From positions 1 to 27,895 of the forward strand of contig JAEDGF010000022.1 of NCBI GenBank assembly GCA_016297645.1: a stretch of DNA of 27,895 nt, given 5' to 3'. This DNA comes from Clostridiaceae bacterium (GTDB taxonomy: Bacteria > Bacillota > Clostridia > Oscillospirales > Acutalibacteraceae). The notes under the pieces were generated by a model, which worked only from the letters and a program-made list of their open reading frames with translations, was not told where the DNA came from and ran no database searches. The translations under genes were made by a program, and so were the position numbers. Shown here piece by piece: positions 6,745-14,217 of this stretch (the first letter of the stretch is position 1; every line of letters begins with the position of its first letter).

Positions 6745-8409
6745 TTATTTTTTTACCTTGAAAGAGGAATTGAGCGCAACGGTACGGTTGAAAACAAGAT
6801 GCTCGGGCGTTGAATCGAGGTCAACGCAGAAGTAGCCGTCACGGATAAACTGGAACGAGTCGAGCGGCTTGGCGTTCACAAGCTCGGGGGATACAAGGCA
6901 ATCCTTTTTCACGATGAGCGACTCGGGATTTATCGCCGAAACAAACTCGTCGTCGGAGAGGGAAGCCGGGTCCTCAACATTGAACAGACGGTCGTAAAGG
7001 CGCACTTCCGCTTTTACGCTGTCCGGACCTGCCCAGTGAATGGTACCCTTGACCTTTCTGCCGTCGGGGCTGTCGCCGCCCTTTGTAGCCGGGTCGTAGG
7101 TGCAGTGAATGCAGGTGATCTCACCGTTTTCGTCCTTTTCGCACGAAACACAGGTAAGGAAATATGCACCTTTAAGACGGACTTCGTTGCCGGGGAACAT
7201 TCTGAAATACTTCTTGGGCGGATCTTCGAGGAAGTCGGCACGCTCGATGTAAATTTCCTTTGAGAAGGTGACGCGCGTAGTGCCCATCTCGGGGTGGTCG
7301 GGGTGGCGCTCAACTTCGAGCGTTTCGGTCTGTCCGTCCGGATAGTTGTCGATAACGACCTTAACGGGGTCGAGCACCGCCATGGTACGCGGCGCGTTTG
7401 CGTTAAGCTCATCTCTTACACAGGCTTCGAGCAGACCGTAATCGACAACGGAATAAGCCTTTGAAACGCCGACCTTTTCAATGAAATTGCGCAGCGCCTT
7501 TGCCGGGTAACCGCGGCGGCGCATTCCGCAGATAGTAGCCATGCGGGGGTCGTCCCAGCCGCTTACGAGATGATCCTTTACAAGACCGATGTTGCGGCGC
7601 TTTGATGTAATGCAGTAGTTGATGTTAAGACGCGCAAACTCTATCTGACGCGGCGGCTCCTCGAAGCCTATCTGCTGAATGAACCAGTCGTAGAGAGGAC
7701 GGTGGTTTTCAAATTCAAGCGAGCAGAGCGAATATGTTACGCCCTCCTTTGCGTCCGAGAGGGGATGTGCGAAGTCGTACATGGGATAAACGCACCATTT
7801 GTCGCCCGTCTGATGGTGGGTGACATGCATAATGCGGTAAATGACGGGGTCGCGCATATTGATGTTGGGCGAAGCCATGTCGATTTTGGCGCGCAGCACC
7901 TTTTCGCCGTCGGCAAATTCACCTTTTGTCATGCGCTCGAAGAGGTCGAGGTTTTCTTCTATGCTCCTGTCGCGGTAGGGGCTGTTCCTGCCCGGCTCGG
8001 TGAGAGTTCCTCTGTACTCTCTTATCTCGTCTGCGGAAAGATCGTCAACGAAGGCAAGTCCTTTTTTAATGAGCTTTATTGCGCACTCGTAAATGAAATC
8101 GAAGTATTCCGAGGCGTAGTAGACATGCGCCCAGTTAAAGCCGAGCCACTTGATATCCTCCATTATGGAATCGACATATTCGACATCTTCCTTTGTGGGG
8201 TTCGTGTCGTCAAGGCGCAGATTGCATATGCCGCCGTATTTCTCGGCAGTCGCAAAGTCGATGCAGATAGCCTTTGCGTGACCTATGTGCAGGTAGCCGT
8301 TGGGCTCCGGCGGAAAACGGGTCTGCACGCGGGTGTTTACGCCTGCGGCAAGATCTTCATCAATAAAATCGTGTATAAAGTTTGAGGAGAGAGAATTTAT
8401 TTCGTCCAT
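6745..8409 (-). CDS. glnS: Glutamine--tRNA ligase (GlnRS)
   Basis: 554 aa from the chosen start. It charges tRNA-Gln with glutamine directly. PPEPNGYLHIGH carries the class I HIGH signature (41-44). The second signature appears as TSKRRN near residue 270, followed by the GlnRS-typical GWDDPRMATICGMRRRGY. Two C-terminal beta-barrel anticodon-binding domains fill the rest. An upstream in-frame TTG (8431-8433) would add 8 residues, but the ATG at 8407-8409 has a good AAGGAA site and matches the family start. It lies 32 bases after gltX. GlnRS is not universal in Bacillota, where many use Glu-tRNA-Gln amidation instead. A discriminating gltX plus glnS pair is the simplest reading. GatCAB is not in this window. 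Confidence 0.97.
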   Translation of the reverse strand: MDEINSLSSNFIHDFIDEDLAAGVNTRVQTRFPPEPNGYLHIGHAKAICIDFATAEKYGGICNLRLDDTNPTKEDVEYVDSIMEDIKWLGFNWAHVYYASEYFDFIYECAIKLIKKGLAFVDDLSADEIREYRGTLTEPGRNSPYRDRSIEENLDLFERMTKGEFADGEKVLRAKIDMASPNINMRDPVIYRIMHVTHHQTGDKWCVYPMYDFAHPLSDAKEGVTYSLCSLEFENHRPLYDWFIQQIGFEEPPRQIEFARLNINYCITSKRRNIGLVKDHLVSGWDDPRMATICGMRRRGYPAKALRNFIEKVGVSKAYSVVDYGLLEACVRDELNANAPRTMAVLDPVKVVIDNYPDGQTETLEVERHPDHPEMGTTRVTFSKEIYIERADFLEDPPKKYFRMFPGNEVRLKGAYFLTCVSCEKDENGEITCIHCTYDPATKGGDSPDGRKVKGTIHWAGPDSVKAEVRLYDRLFNVEDPASLSDDEFVSAINPESLIVKKDCLVSPELVNAKPLDSFQFIRDGYFCVDLDSTPEHLVFNRTVALNSSFKVKK

Positions 8410-8441
8410 GGCTGTTTCCTTTTCCTTCTGCAATTACTTTT

Positions 8442-9890
8442 TTATGACAGCTTTTCGATAGCTTTTTCTATTCTTTCGACAGTTGTTTCTTTTCCGAGAA
8501 TCACGGCGAGGTCCGTTCCGCCGCCGGGCGTTCTCTGCGTACCGGCAAGGGCAATTCCGAGGGGATAGAGGAGCTTGCCGTTTTTGATTTCAAGCTCCGC
8601 AGCCTTCTCGGCGCAGCGTGCGAAAATCGCGTCCGGTGTCCATTCCTCTGTTTCTTTGAGAAGAGGCAGCAGAATTTCGAGCGACTGCTTTGCCGATACG
8701 GGGTCGGTTTTCATCTTTTTGTTGATATAAAGCTCGACATCGTAGTCGGGCATTTCTTTTATAAAGGCTATCTGCTCGGGAATTTCACCGAACACCTCGG
8801 TGCGCGGTTGCAGGTTTTTGCAGAGCAGCGCGTTGTCTTTGATATACGGGAGGTATTCCTCCATAAAGGGCTTTGCGTGCTGTGCGAATTCCTCGGGGGA
8901 CAGCGCCTTGATATACTCAAAGTTTATATGGCGAAGTTTAAGCGGATCAAAAATTGCAGGGGATTTGCATATTCTCTGCGGATCCCATTCGTCTATCATT
9001 TCTTGCAGTGAGAAAATCTCTTTTTCACCGGCAGGACTCCAACCGAGCAGCAGCAGATAGTTGAGAACCGCCTCGCTCATGTATCCCTTCGCAACAAGGT
9101 CCTGATAGCTTGCGTCGCCGTTTCTCTTTGAGAGCTTCTGATGCGCATCCTTCATAACGGGCGGACAGTGAATGTACACGGGCGGCTCCCAGCCGAAGGA
9201 CTGATAGAGCAGATTGTATTTCGGCGTGCTCGAAAGGTATTCGTTGCCCCTGAGTACATGGGTGATACCCATGAGGTGGTCGTCGATAACATTGGCGAAA
9301 TTGTATGTCGGCATACCGTCCGATTTAAGAAGTATCTGATCTTCAAGCTCGCTGTTATCGACCTCGATATGACCGTAAATAAGGTCGTCGAAGCTCGTTT
9401 TGCCTTCAAGCGGCATTTTCTGACGGATAACATACGGTACGCCGTTTTTGAGATTTTCCTCTATCTCTTCTTTGGAAAGGTCGCGGCAGTGTCTGTCGTA
9501 AGAACCGACGGTCTTACCGGCGGCTATCTGCTCCGCTTTCATTTTTTCAAGGCGTTCCTCGGTGCAGAAGCAGTAGTATGCTTTGCCCTCCGTGACGAGC
9601 TTTTCTGCCCATTCCTTGAAAATGCCCATGCGTTCGCTTTGAACATACGGACCGACTTCGCCGGGCTTGTCGGGACCTTCGTCCCAAAGAAGTCCCGTTT
9701 CGGTGAGGGTCTTATATATCACATCGACTGCACCGTCTACCTTTCTGCCCTGGTCGGTGTCCTCAATGCGGAGAATGAATGTACCGTTGTCGTGCTTAGC
9801 GGTAAGAAATGTGTAAAGAGCGGTTCTGAGGTTGCCGACATGCATATAGCCCGTGGGGCTGGGTGCAAATCTCGTTCTTGTTTTAGCCAT
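8442..9890 (-). CDS. gltX: Glutamate--tRNA ligase
   Basis: 482 aa, full length. It attaches glutamate to tRNA-Glu. The HIGH-type motif appears as FAPSPTGYMHVGN (8-20). The KMSKS-type loop is KLSKR (252-256). A zinc-site pattern CFC (107-109), with DRHC ending at Cys135, is present, as in the zinc-containing GluRS group. The class I catalytic domain is followed by the helical anticodon-binding domain. The ATG is preceded by AAAGGA, and a consensus promoter lies at 9951-9979. It heads the likely operon gltX, glnS, membrane protein, hypothetical protein, DUF1275. No T-box leader fits in the short leader of about 54 bases. Confidence 0.97.
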   Translation of the reverse strand: MAKTRTRFAPSPTGYMHVGNLRTALYTFLTAKHDNGTFILRIEDTDQGRKVDGAVDVIYKTLTETGLLWDEGPDKPGEVGPYVQSERMGIFKEWAEKLVTEGKAYYCFCTEERLEKMKAEQIAAGKTVGSYDRHCRDLSKEEIEENLKNGVPYVIRQKMPLEGKTSFDDLIYGHIEVDNSELEDQILLKSDGMPTYNFANVIDDHLMGITHVLRGNEYLSSTPKYNLLYQSFGWEPPVYIHCPPVMKDAHQKLSKRNGDASYQDLVAKGYMSEAVLNYLLLLGWSPAGEKEIFSLQEMIDEWDPQRICKSPAIFDPLKLRHINFEYIKALSPEEFAQHAKPFMEEYLPYIKDNALLCKNLQPRTEVFGEIPEQIAFIKEMPDYDVELYINKKMKTDPVSAKQSLEILLPLLKETEEWTPDAIFARCAEKAAELEIKNGKLLYPLGIALAGTQRTPGGGTDLAVILGKETTVERIEKAIEKLS

Positions 9891-9950
9891 TGCTGTATTT
9901 CCTTTCGTATGTTATCGTGAATTATTTATCGTATTTTCGTTTATTTTACA

Positions 9951-9979
9951 ATTATAGTACACTCAAAAAAGAATGTAAA
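9951..9979 (-). promoter_or_regulatory. Sigma-A promoter of gltX-glnS
   Basis: On the minus strand TTTACA (9974-9979), a 17-bp spacer and a perfect TATAAT (9951-9956). Transcription would start near 9944, giving a leader of about 54 bases. This is too short for a T-box or riboswitch. It probably also drives the three genes after glnS, since no terminator or better promoter separates them. Confidence 0.85.
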
Positions 9980-10051
9980 GAATTATGCGCGCCGACAAAT
10001 CGGTTTTTTGCAAAAAATGTGACCCGACAGTCGAAAAAAGAGTTACTGATG

Positions 10052-11392
10052 TCACGGATTCAGTGCGGCGAGGGCAAGCCCTATCATTTTGTCCGTTTTG
10101 TCCGCCATAAATAACGGAATGTTCAGCATATCTCCGTCGAGTTTCAGGTTGTCAAGCGAAAAACGGATGCGGAGCTTTGTCTGCTCCGGGAAAATCTCCT
10201 TGAATTTTTTTATGCTCTTTCCCGTTGTGTTCTTCTCGGACTTGACTTCGATGGGGAATATATCGTTTTCCCGCTGAATGAGAAAATCGACCTCGTACGG
10301 AGGATTTGTGCTGCTCCAATACCTGGGAGTTGCGTTGAACTGCGCCGCAAGCGTTTGAAGCACATAATTTTCGGTAAGAGCGCCTTTGAATTCCGTAAAA
10401 AGACGGTTTTGTTCCGAAAAAGCCGTAGGCGCAAGCCGAGCAAGGCTGCGCAGTAAACCGACATCCGCCGGGTATATCTTGAACGCCGACAGGTCATCGT
10501 AAGCCGAAACGGGAAGCCGCGGCGCGGTGCTGCGGTATACCTTATATACAAGACGCGCATCGACCAGCCATTGAAGCGCGTCCTCGTATTCCCGTGCGCG
10601 CGCACCGTTTTTTACTACCTTAAAAATAAATTTTTTGTTCTCTTTTGCAAGCTGCGACGGGAGTGAATTCCAAATAAGTGATATCTTCGGGAATTCCTTT
10701 ACATCGGGATGCTTTGAAAAGTCGCGTTCGTATGCCCCGATTATGTCCGACAGTGCGGTCTGCATTGCGCCTACACTTCGTTCTTGCGTCCACATGAGTA
10801 CAGGCTCGGGCATTCCCCCGGTGACATAATACATTTTCAGCTTTTCCGCCAAGGGATTGAAAAAAGCGTCGGGAATAGGCTCTATCACATCGAGGGTATT
10901 CATATATTCAACGAGATTGCCGTCACCGTTTGCAAACAGAAATTCCGTAAAAGTCATGGGGTATATCTGCATGAAATTGACCTTGCCGACCGGAAAAGAC
11001 GACGGCTTTGCCAACGCGATACCGAGCAGCGAGCCTGCACACGCAATGTGGTACTGCGGTGCATTTTCGCAGAAATATTTCATGGAGTTGATTACCTTCG
11101 GGCAGTCCTGAATCTCATCAAAAATAATAAGCGTGTTTTCCGCGGTTATTTTCTGACCGCTTGCAAGCATCAGATTTTGAAGAATGCGGTCAACATCCTT
11201 CGTGGTTTCGAAAAACTGTTTGTATTCCTCGTTTTCATCAAAGTTGAAATACGCGGTGTTCTCATAACAGCGTCTGCCGAATTCTTTAAGAATCCATGTC
11301 TTGCCGACCTGACGGACACCCTTTAATATCAACGGTTTTCTGTACGGTGAATTTTTCCATTCGAGAAGGCGTTCGAGTATAAGCCGTTCCAT
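10052..11392 (-). CDS. AAA-family ATPase with C-terminal DUF4143 domain
   Basis: 446 aa from the chosen start. Walker A GVRQVGKT (25-32) and Walker B LIIFDE (88-93) define the AAA_14 ATPase domain. A winged-helix-like middle follows. The DUF4143 C-terminus ends in a PD-(D/E)xK-like pattern, EVD (367-369) and EVK (382-384), so nuclease activity is possible but unproven. The family is common, scattered and often variable between strains; its cellular role is not established. The frame opens 72 bases further upstream, but GGAGG ends 8 bases before the ATG at 11390-11392, which decides the start. It is monocistronic with its own promoter and an unusual 32-bp repeat array upstream. The opposite neighbours (trmO and gltX) are housekeeping genes, which fits an inserted accessory gene. 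Confidence 0.9.
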   Translation of the reverse strand: MERLILERLLEWKNSPYRKPLILKGVRQVGKTWILKEFGRRCYENTAYFNFDENEEYKQFFETTKDVDRILQNLMLASGQKITAENTLIIFDEIQDCPKVINSMKYFCENAPQYHIACAGSLLGIALAKPSSFPVGKVNFMQIYPMTFTEFLFANGDGNLVEYMNTLDVIEPIPDAFFNPLAEKLKMYYVTGGMPEPVLMWTQERSVGAMQTALSDIIGAYERDFSKHPDVKEFPKISLIWNSLPSQLAKENKKFIFKVVKNGARAREYEDALQWLVDARLVYKVYRSTAPRLPVSAYDDLSAFKIYPADVGLLRSLARLAPTAFSEQNRLFTEFKGALTENYVLQTLAAQFNATPRYWSSTNPPYEVDFLIQRENDIFPIEVKSEKNTTGKSIKKFKEIFPEQTKLRIRFSLDNLKLDGDMLNIPLFMADKTDKMIGLALAALNP

Positions 11393-11515
11393 CTGCATAC
11401 CTCCGTTTCGTAACTTGCTGCGGCTGACGGGAGCCGACCCGTATATATTTTGCGCATTTTTCAAGCTGCGCTCAGTTCGATTTCCGTCACTTCAAGTGTT
11501 CCGTATTACCTCTTT

Positions 11516-11544
11516 ATTATACACCCGGCAATACCCGAAAACAA
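11516..11544 (-). promoter_or_regulatory. Promoter of the DUF4143 ATPase gene
   Basis: On the minus strand TTGTTT (11539-11544), a 17-bp spacer and a perfect TATAAT (11516-11521). The predicted start is near 11509, giving a leader of about 115 bases. The -35 is weak, as expected for an activator-dependent promoter. The CRP-type palindrome at 11571-11588 would be centred about 70 bp upstream of that start. Confidence 0.6.
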
Positions 11545-11570
11545 TAAAAATCACATAAATATATATAAAA

Positions 11571-11588
11571 ATGTGATCGCAATCACAT
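11571..11588. promoter_or_regulatory. CRP-type palindrome 1
   Basis: A perfect 7-bp-arm palindrome, ATGTGAT-CGCA-ATCACAT, matches the TGTGA-N6-TCACA consensus of CRP-family activators. It lies about 70 bp upstream of the predicted start of the ATPase transcript, near a known class I activator position. The binding protein is not encoded in this window. Confidence 0.6.
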
Positions 11589-11603
11589 AAATATAAATAA
11601 AAA

Positions 11604-11619
11604 TGTGATTCTCATCACA
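11604..11619. promoter_or_regulatory. CRP-type palindrome 2
   Basis: TGTGAT-TCTC-ATCACA has perfect 6-bp arms. Its centre is 32 bp from palindrome 1, about three helical turns, so two dimers could bind the same face of the DNA. Confidence 0.55.
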
Positions 11620-11729
11620 CTTTTATACGATTCCGTGTGACAGAACGGTATTTCGGCGGTACTTTCAGGCATATGTGCGGCAGCAAGAGGGTAACGAATA
11701 TTTTTCCCCGGTGTGCGTTTCTTTTGCCG

Positions 11730-11745
11730 CCGGACTCGGGTCCGG
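11730..11745. other. Small hairpin just beyond the trmO stop
   Basis: CCGGAC-TCGG-GTCCGG forms a 6-bp GC-rich stem, 5 bases past the trmO stop codon. Neither strand shows a T tract after it, so it is at best an imperfect terminator or a 3'-end stabiliser. Confidence 0.3.
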
Positions 11746-11750
11746 AAGTG

Positions 11751-12425
11751 TCAGTTCGCCGTAATTTCGGTAACAACGGCGGTGCTGCCCGTCACTGTGA
11801 AGCATATCCGCCGGTCGGCAAATTCGAAGGCGTAAACGCGCTTACTGTCGTTTTGGTAGTGGGGGCGCGGGTCTTCGAGAAGAATTTGCCGGAGCGTTTC
11901 GAGCTTATCGCCGTTAAGATCGTCGGGGACGGGGCAGTCAAAGCGGATTTCCGTTATATCGCTTTTTATGTTTTCGCCGAAGCCGCCGAGCGCGTCCGGG
12001 TGAGCGTCGGCAAACGGCAGATAGGGCTTTATATCGTAAATTGGAGTGCCGTCCAGTATGTCCGCACCCTCGACTATAAGCACCGTCCCGTCCGGAGTGC
12101 CGCGCCTTACTTCAATGAGCCTGACGCAAGAAAGTCCGAGGGAGTTCGGACGAAACGGCGAACGGGTGGCAAATACGCCCATTCTCGTGTTTCCTCCGAG
12201 TCTCGGCGGACGGACGGTAAGACGCGCGGATTGCTGACGCGCTTCGGAAAATTCCCAGATAAGCCAGAGGTGGGAATATCCTTCTATACCGCGTATTGCG
12301 TCGTCGGAGCGGAACGGTTTTTCAAATACTATCACGCTTTTGTTCGCGGTTATGCCGCTCTGACGCGGTATACCGAACTTGGTCGGAAAGTCCGTCCTTA
12401 TTTTTGCAACGGGAGTTATTTCCAT
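11751..12425 (-). CDS. trmO: tRNA (N6-threonylcarbamoyladenosine37-N6)-methyltransferase TrmO
   Basis: 224 aa from the chosen start. It belongs to the TrmO/TsaA-like (UPF0066) family, which methylates t6A37 in certain threonine tRNAs using SAM. Visible hallmarks are the N-terminal beta strand EITPVAKIRTDFPTKFGIPRQSG, the GIEGYSHLWLIWEF segment (about 47-60), and RPPRLGG with MGVFATRSPFRPN (about 72-95), the active-site block. A longer GTG-started version (12461) overlaps the ABC gene. The ATG at 12423-12425 follows GGGGTGG and fits the family start. It lies 13 bases after the ABC exporter gene, so it is probably the last gene of the tex-ABC-ABC-trmO run. Confidence 0.93.
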   Translation of the reverse strand: MEITPVAKIRTDFPTKFGIPRQSGITANKSVIVFEKPFRSDDAIRGIEGYSHLWLIWEFSEARQQSARLTVRPPRLGGNTRMGVFATRSPFRPNSLGLSCVRLIEVRRGTPDGTVLIVEGADILDGTPIYDIKPYLPFADAHPDALGGFGENIKSDITEIRFDCPVPDDLNGDKLETLRQILLEDPRPHYQNDSKRVYAFEFADRRICFTVTGSTAVVTEITAN

Positions 12426-12438
12426 TTTTCCACCCCGT

Positions 12439-14217
12439 TTAAGCGTCCGCAGCGGCTGCACCGAACTGCGAGCGCCACAGGTGCGAGTAGAAGCCGCCCT
12501 TTTCGAGAAGCTCGGCGTGCGTACCCTGTTCTATTATGTGGCCTTTATTCATGACAAGTATCACATCGGAGTTAATTATTGTTGAGAGTCGGTGCGCTAC
12601 GACAAAGCTCGTCCTGCCCTTCATAAGCTCGGCAAAAGCCTTTTGCACCTTTATTTCGGTGCGCGTATCTATGGACGAGGTCGCTTCGTCGAGAATAAGG
12701 ACGGGCGGCGACATGAGCATTACACGCGCAATGCACAACAGCTGCTTTTGCCCCTGAGAGAGGTTTCCGCCGTCCTCACCTATGACGGTTTCGTAGCCGT
12801 CGGGGAGTCGTTTTATAAACGAGTGCGCGTGTGTTCGGCGTGCGGCGTTTTCTATTTCCTCGTCGGTTGCGTCCGGTTTGCCCATTGCGATGTTATCGCG
12901 GACCGTGCCTGACATGAGCCATGTTTCCTGCAACACCATGCCGAACGAGGAACGCAGCGCGTGACGCGTCATGGCGCGTTCGTCGACGCCGTCAATGAAT
13001 ATTTTTCCGCTGTCGACATCGTAAAAACGCATGAGAAGATTTATAAATGTCGTCTTGCCGCAGCCGGTAGGGCCTACTATTGCCACCCTTTCACCCTTTT
13101 TGACGCTCAGGTTGAACTGCTCGATAAGGGGCGCGTCCGGCGTGTAGGAGAAATAAACATCTTTTATATTTATATTGCCCTCCGTTTCGATCCCGGAAAC
13201 TGCGTTTTCGGGGTCGGGCGTTTCGGCAGGCTCTTCTATAAGCGAGATAACGCGTGCCGCGCAGGCAAGCGCGTTTTGCAGCTCCGCAAAAACGGAGGAA
13301 ATTTCGTTAAAGGGCTTGGTGTATCGGTTCGCGTACGAGAGCGCCGAGGAGAGAAGTCCCACCGTCATGCTGCCTCCCGCGAGAATGTTGAGTGCGCCGG
13401 TGAGCGCGACGGCAGCGTACACCACCGAGTTTACAAACCGTGTGGACGGATTTGTTATGGACGAGAAAAATATCGCTTTGAGCGAGGTTTTTCTGACATT
13501 TTCGCTCTCGCTTCCGTATTTTTCAGTCAGATCGTTTTCCTTGCCGAATGCCTTTACCGTTTTGATGTTCGAAAACGCTTCATCGGCGGTCGACGCGGCG
13601 GCAGCCTTCTGCACGCTTTGTTCGCGGAAATAGTTATAGGAGTGCTTCGCTATAAAACGCGCCGCAAACAGCGACAGCGGCGTAAGGCACACAACTGCGG
13701 CGGCAACGAGGAAATTGAGCCGGATAAGCATTATAAGCGTGCCGATAATTGTGAGAATTCCGGTGAAAAACTGCGTAAAGCCCATTAAAAGACCGTCCGC
13801 GAAGGTGTCAACATCGTTTATAACGCGGTTGACGGTGTCGCCCGTGGGGTGGCTGTCGAGATACGAGAGCGGCAGCACCGTTATTTTGTCGAATGCGCGG
13901 GTGCGGATATCCTTTACAACGCCGTAGGTTATGCGGTTGTTGACGGTACTCATCACCCATGTCGAAACCGCGCATATGAGTACGGCGGCGGAGGAGCTTA
14001 TCAGAATAGATTTAATACCGTCAAAATCGACATTGCCTTTTGCAGCAATAAGATCAATGGCGTTGCCGAAAAACAGCGGAATGAGAAGATTCAGTACGAC
14101 TCCTGCGGCAGCAGTGAGAAGCGAGAGAAGCAGCATTGTCTTGTAGCCCGAAATGAAGCGCAGCACCTTTTTTACAGTGCCGCTCGGGGCTTTCTGCGTT
14201 TTCTTTTTATCAGCCAT
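12439..14217 (-). CDS. ABC exporter half-transporter, catalytically complete ATPase subunit
   Basis: 592 aa from the ATG at 14215-14217, which follows GGGAGGTG. The further-upstream in-frame GTG (14224-14226) lies within that ribosome site. It has a six-helix exporter membrane domain (about 28-320), then the ATPase: Walker A GPTGCGKTT (382-390), signature LSQGQ (486-490, second residue Ser, third Gln instead of Gly), Walker B VLILDE ending at catalytic Glu511, and H-loop His542 in AHRLST. It overlaps the preceding ABC gene by 8 bp, so the pair is probably made together as a heterodimer of the multidrug or lipid exporter type. The substrate cannot be told from the sequence. Confidence 0.95.
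   Translation of the reverse strand: MADKKKTQKAPSGTVKKVLRFISGYKTMLLLSLLTAAAGVVLNLLIPLFFGNAIDLIAAKGNVDFDGIKSILISSSAAVLICAVSTWVMSTVNNRITYGVVKDIRTRAFDKITVLPLSYLDSHPTGDTVNRVINDVDTFADGLLMGFTQFFTGILTIIGTLIMLIRLNFLVAAAVVCLTPLSLFAARFIAKHSYNYFREQSVQKAAAASTADEAFSNIKTVKAFGKENDLTEKYGSESENVRKTSLKAIFFSSITNPSTRFVNSVVYAAVALTGALNILAGGSMTVGLLSSALSYANRYTKPFNEISSVFAELQNALACAARVISLIEEPAETPDPENAVSGIETEGNINIKDVYFSYTPDAPLIEQFNLSVKKGERVAIVGPTGCGKTTFINLLMRFYDVDSGKIFIDGVDERAMTRHALRSSFGMVLQETWLMSGTVRDNIAMGKPDATDEEIENAARRTHAHSFIKRLPDGYETVIGEDGGNLSQGQKQLLCIARVMLMSPPVLILDEATSSIDTRTEIKVQKAFAELMKGRTSFVVAHRLSTIINSDVILVMNKGHIIEQGTHAELLEKGGFYSHLWRSQFGAAAADA

Larger units (their letters stand above)
11551..11646. repeat. Three tandem 32-bp units with inverted TCACA/TGTGA ends
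   Basis: Units start at 11551, 11583 and 11615. TCACA occurs at 11551, 11583 and 11615, and TGTGA at 11572, 11604 and 11636, each with an exact 32-base period. Units 1 and 2 are identical at 26 of their first 27 bases. Unit 3 keeps only the two pentamers and their spacing. The AT-rich unit interiors are flanked by short GC-containing junctions. The junctions between units form two TGTGA-N6-TCACA palindromes (separate entries). The rest of the 11393-11750 gap holds the ATPase promoter and a small hairpin at 11730-11745. Confidence 0.85.

Noticed and set aside
7702..8385. Plus-strand open frame opposite glnS
   Set aside because: Antisense shadow over a certain GlnRS catalytic domain.
9141..9920. 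Plus-strand open frame opposite gltX
   Set aside because: Antisense shadow over the GltX N-terminus and its leader; no ribosome site.
9891..9944. T-box or riboswitch leader before gltX
   Set aside because: The predicted leader is only about 54 bases and contains no antiterminator or terminator hairpins.
9990..10020. Terminator made by CCGA-CAAA-TCGG followed by six T
   Set aside because: The stem has only 4 bp and points in the plus direction, where no gene ends. The minus-strand ATPase gene would read it without a T tract.
11551..11646. CRISPR array
   Set aside because: Three adjacent 32-bp units with no unique spacers between them, the third one degenerate, and no cas genes in the window. 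The phased inverted pentamers fit operators better.
12961..13788. Plus-strand open frame opposite the ABC exporter gene
   Set aside because: Arg/Tyr-rich shadow frame with no family match; the minus-strand ABC gene is certain.
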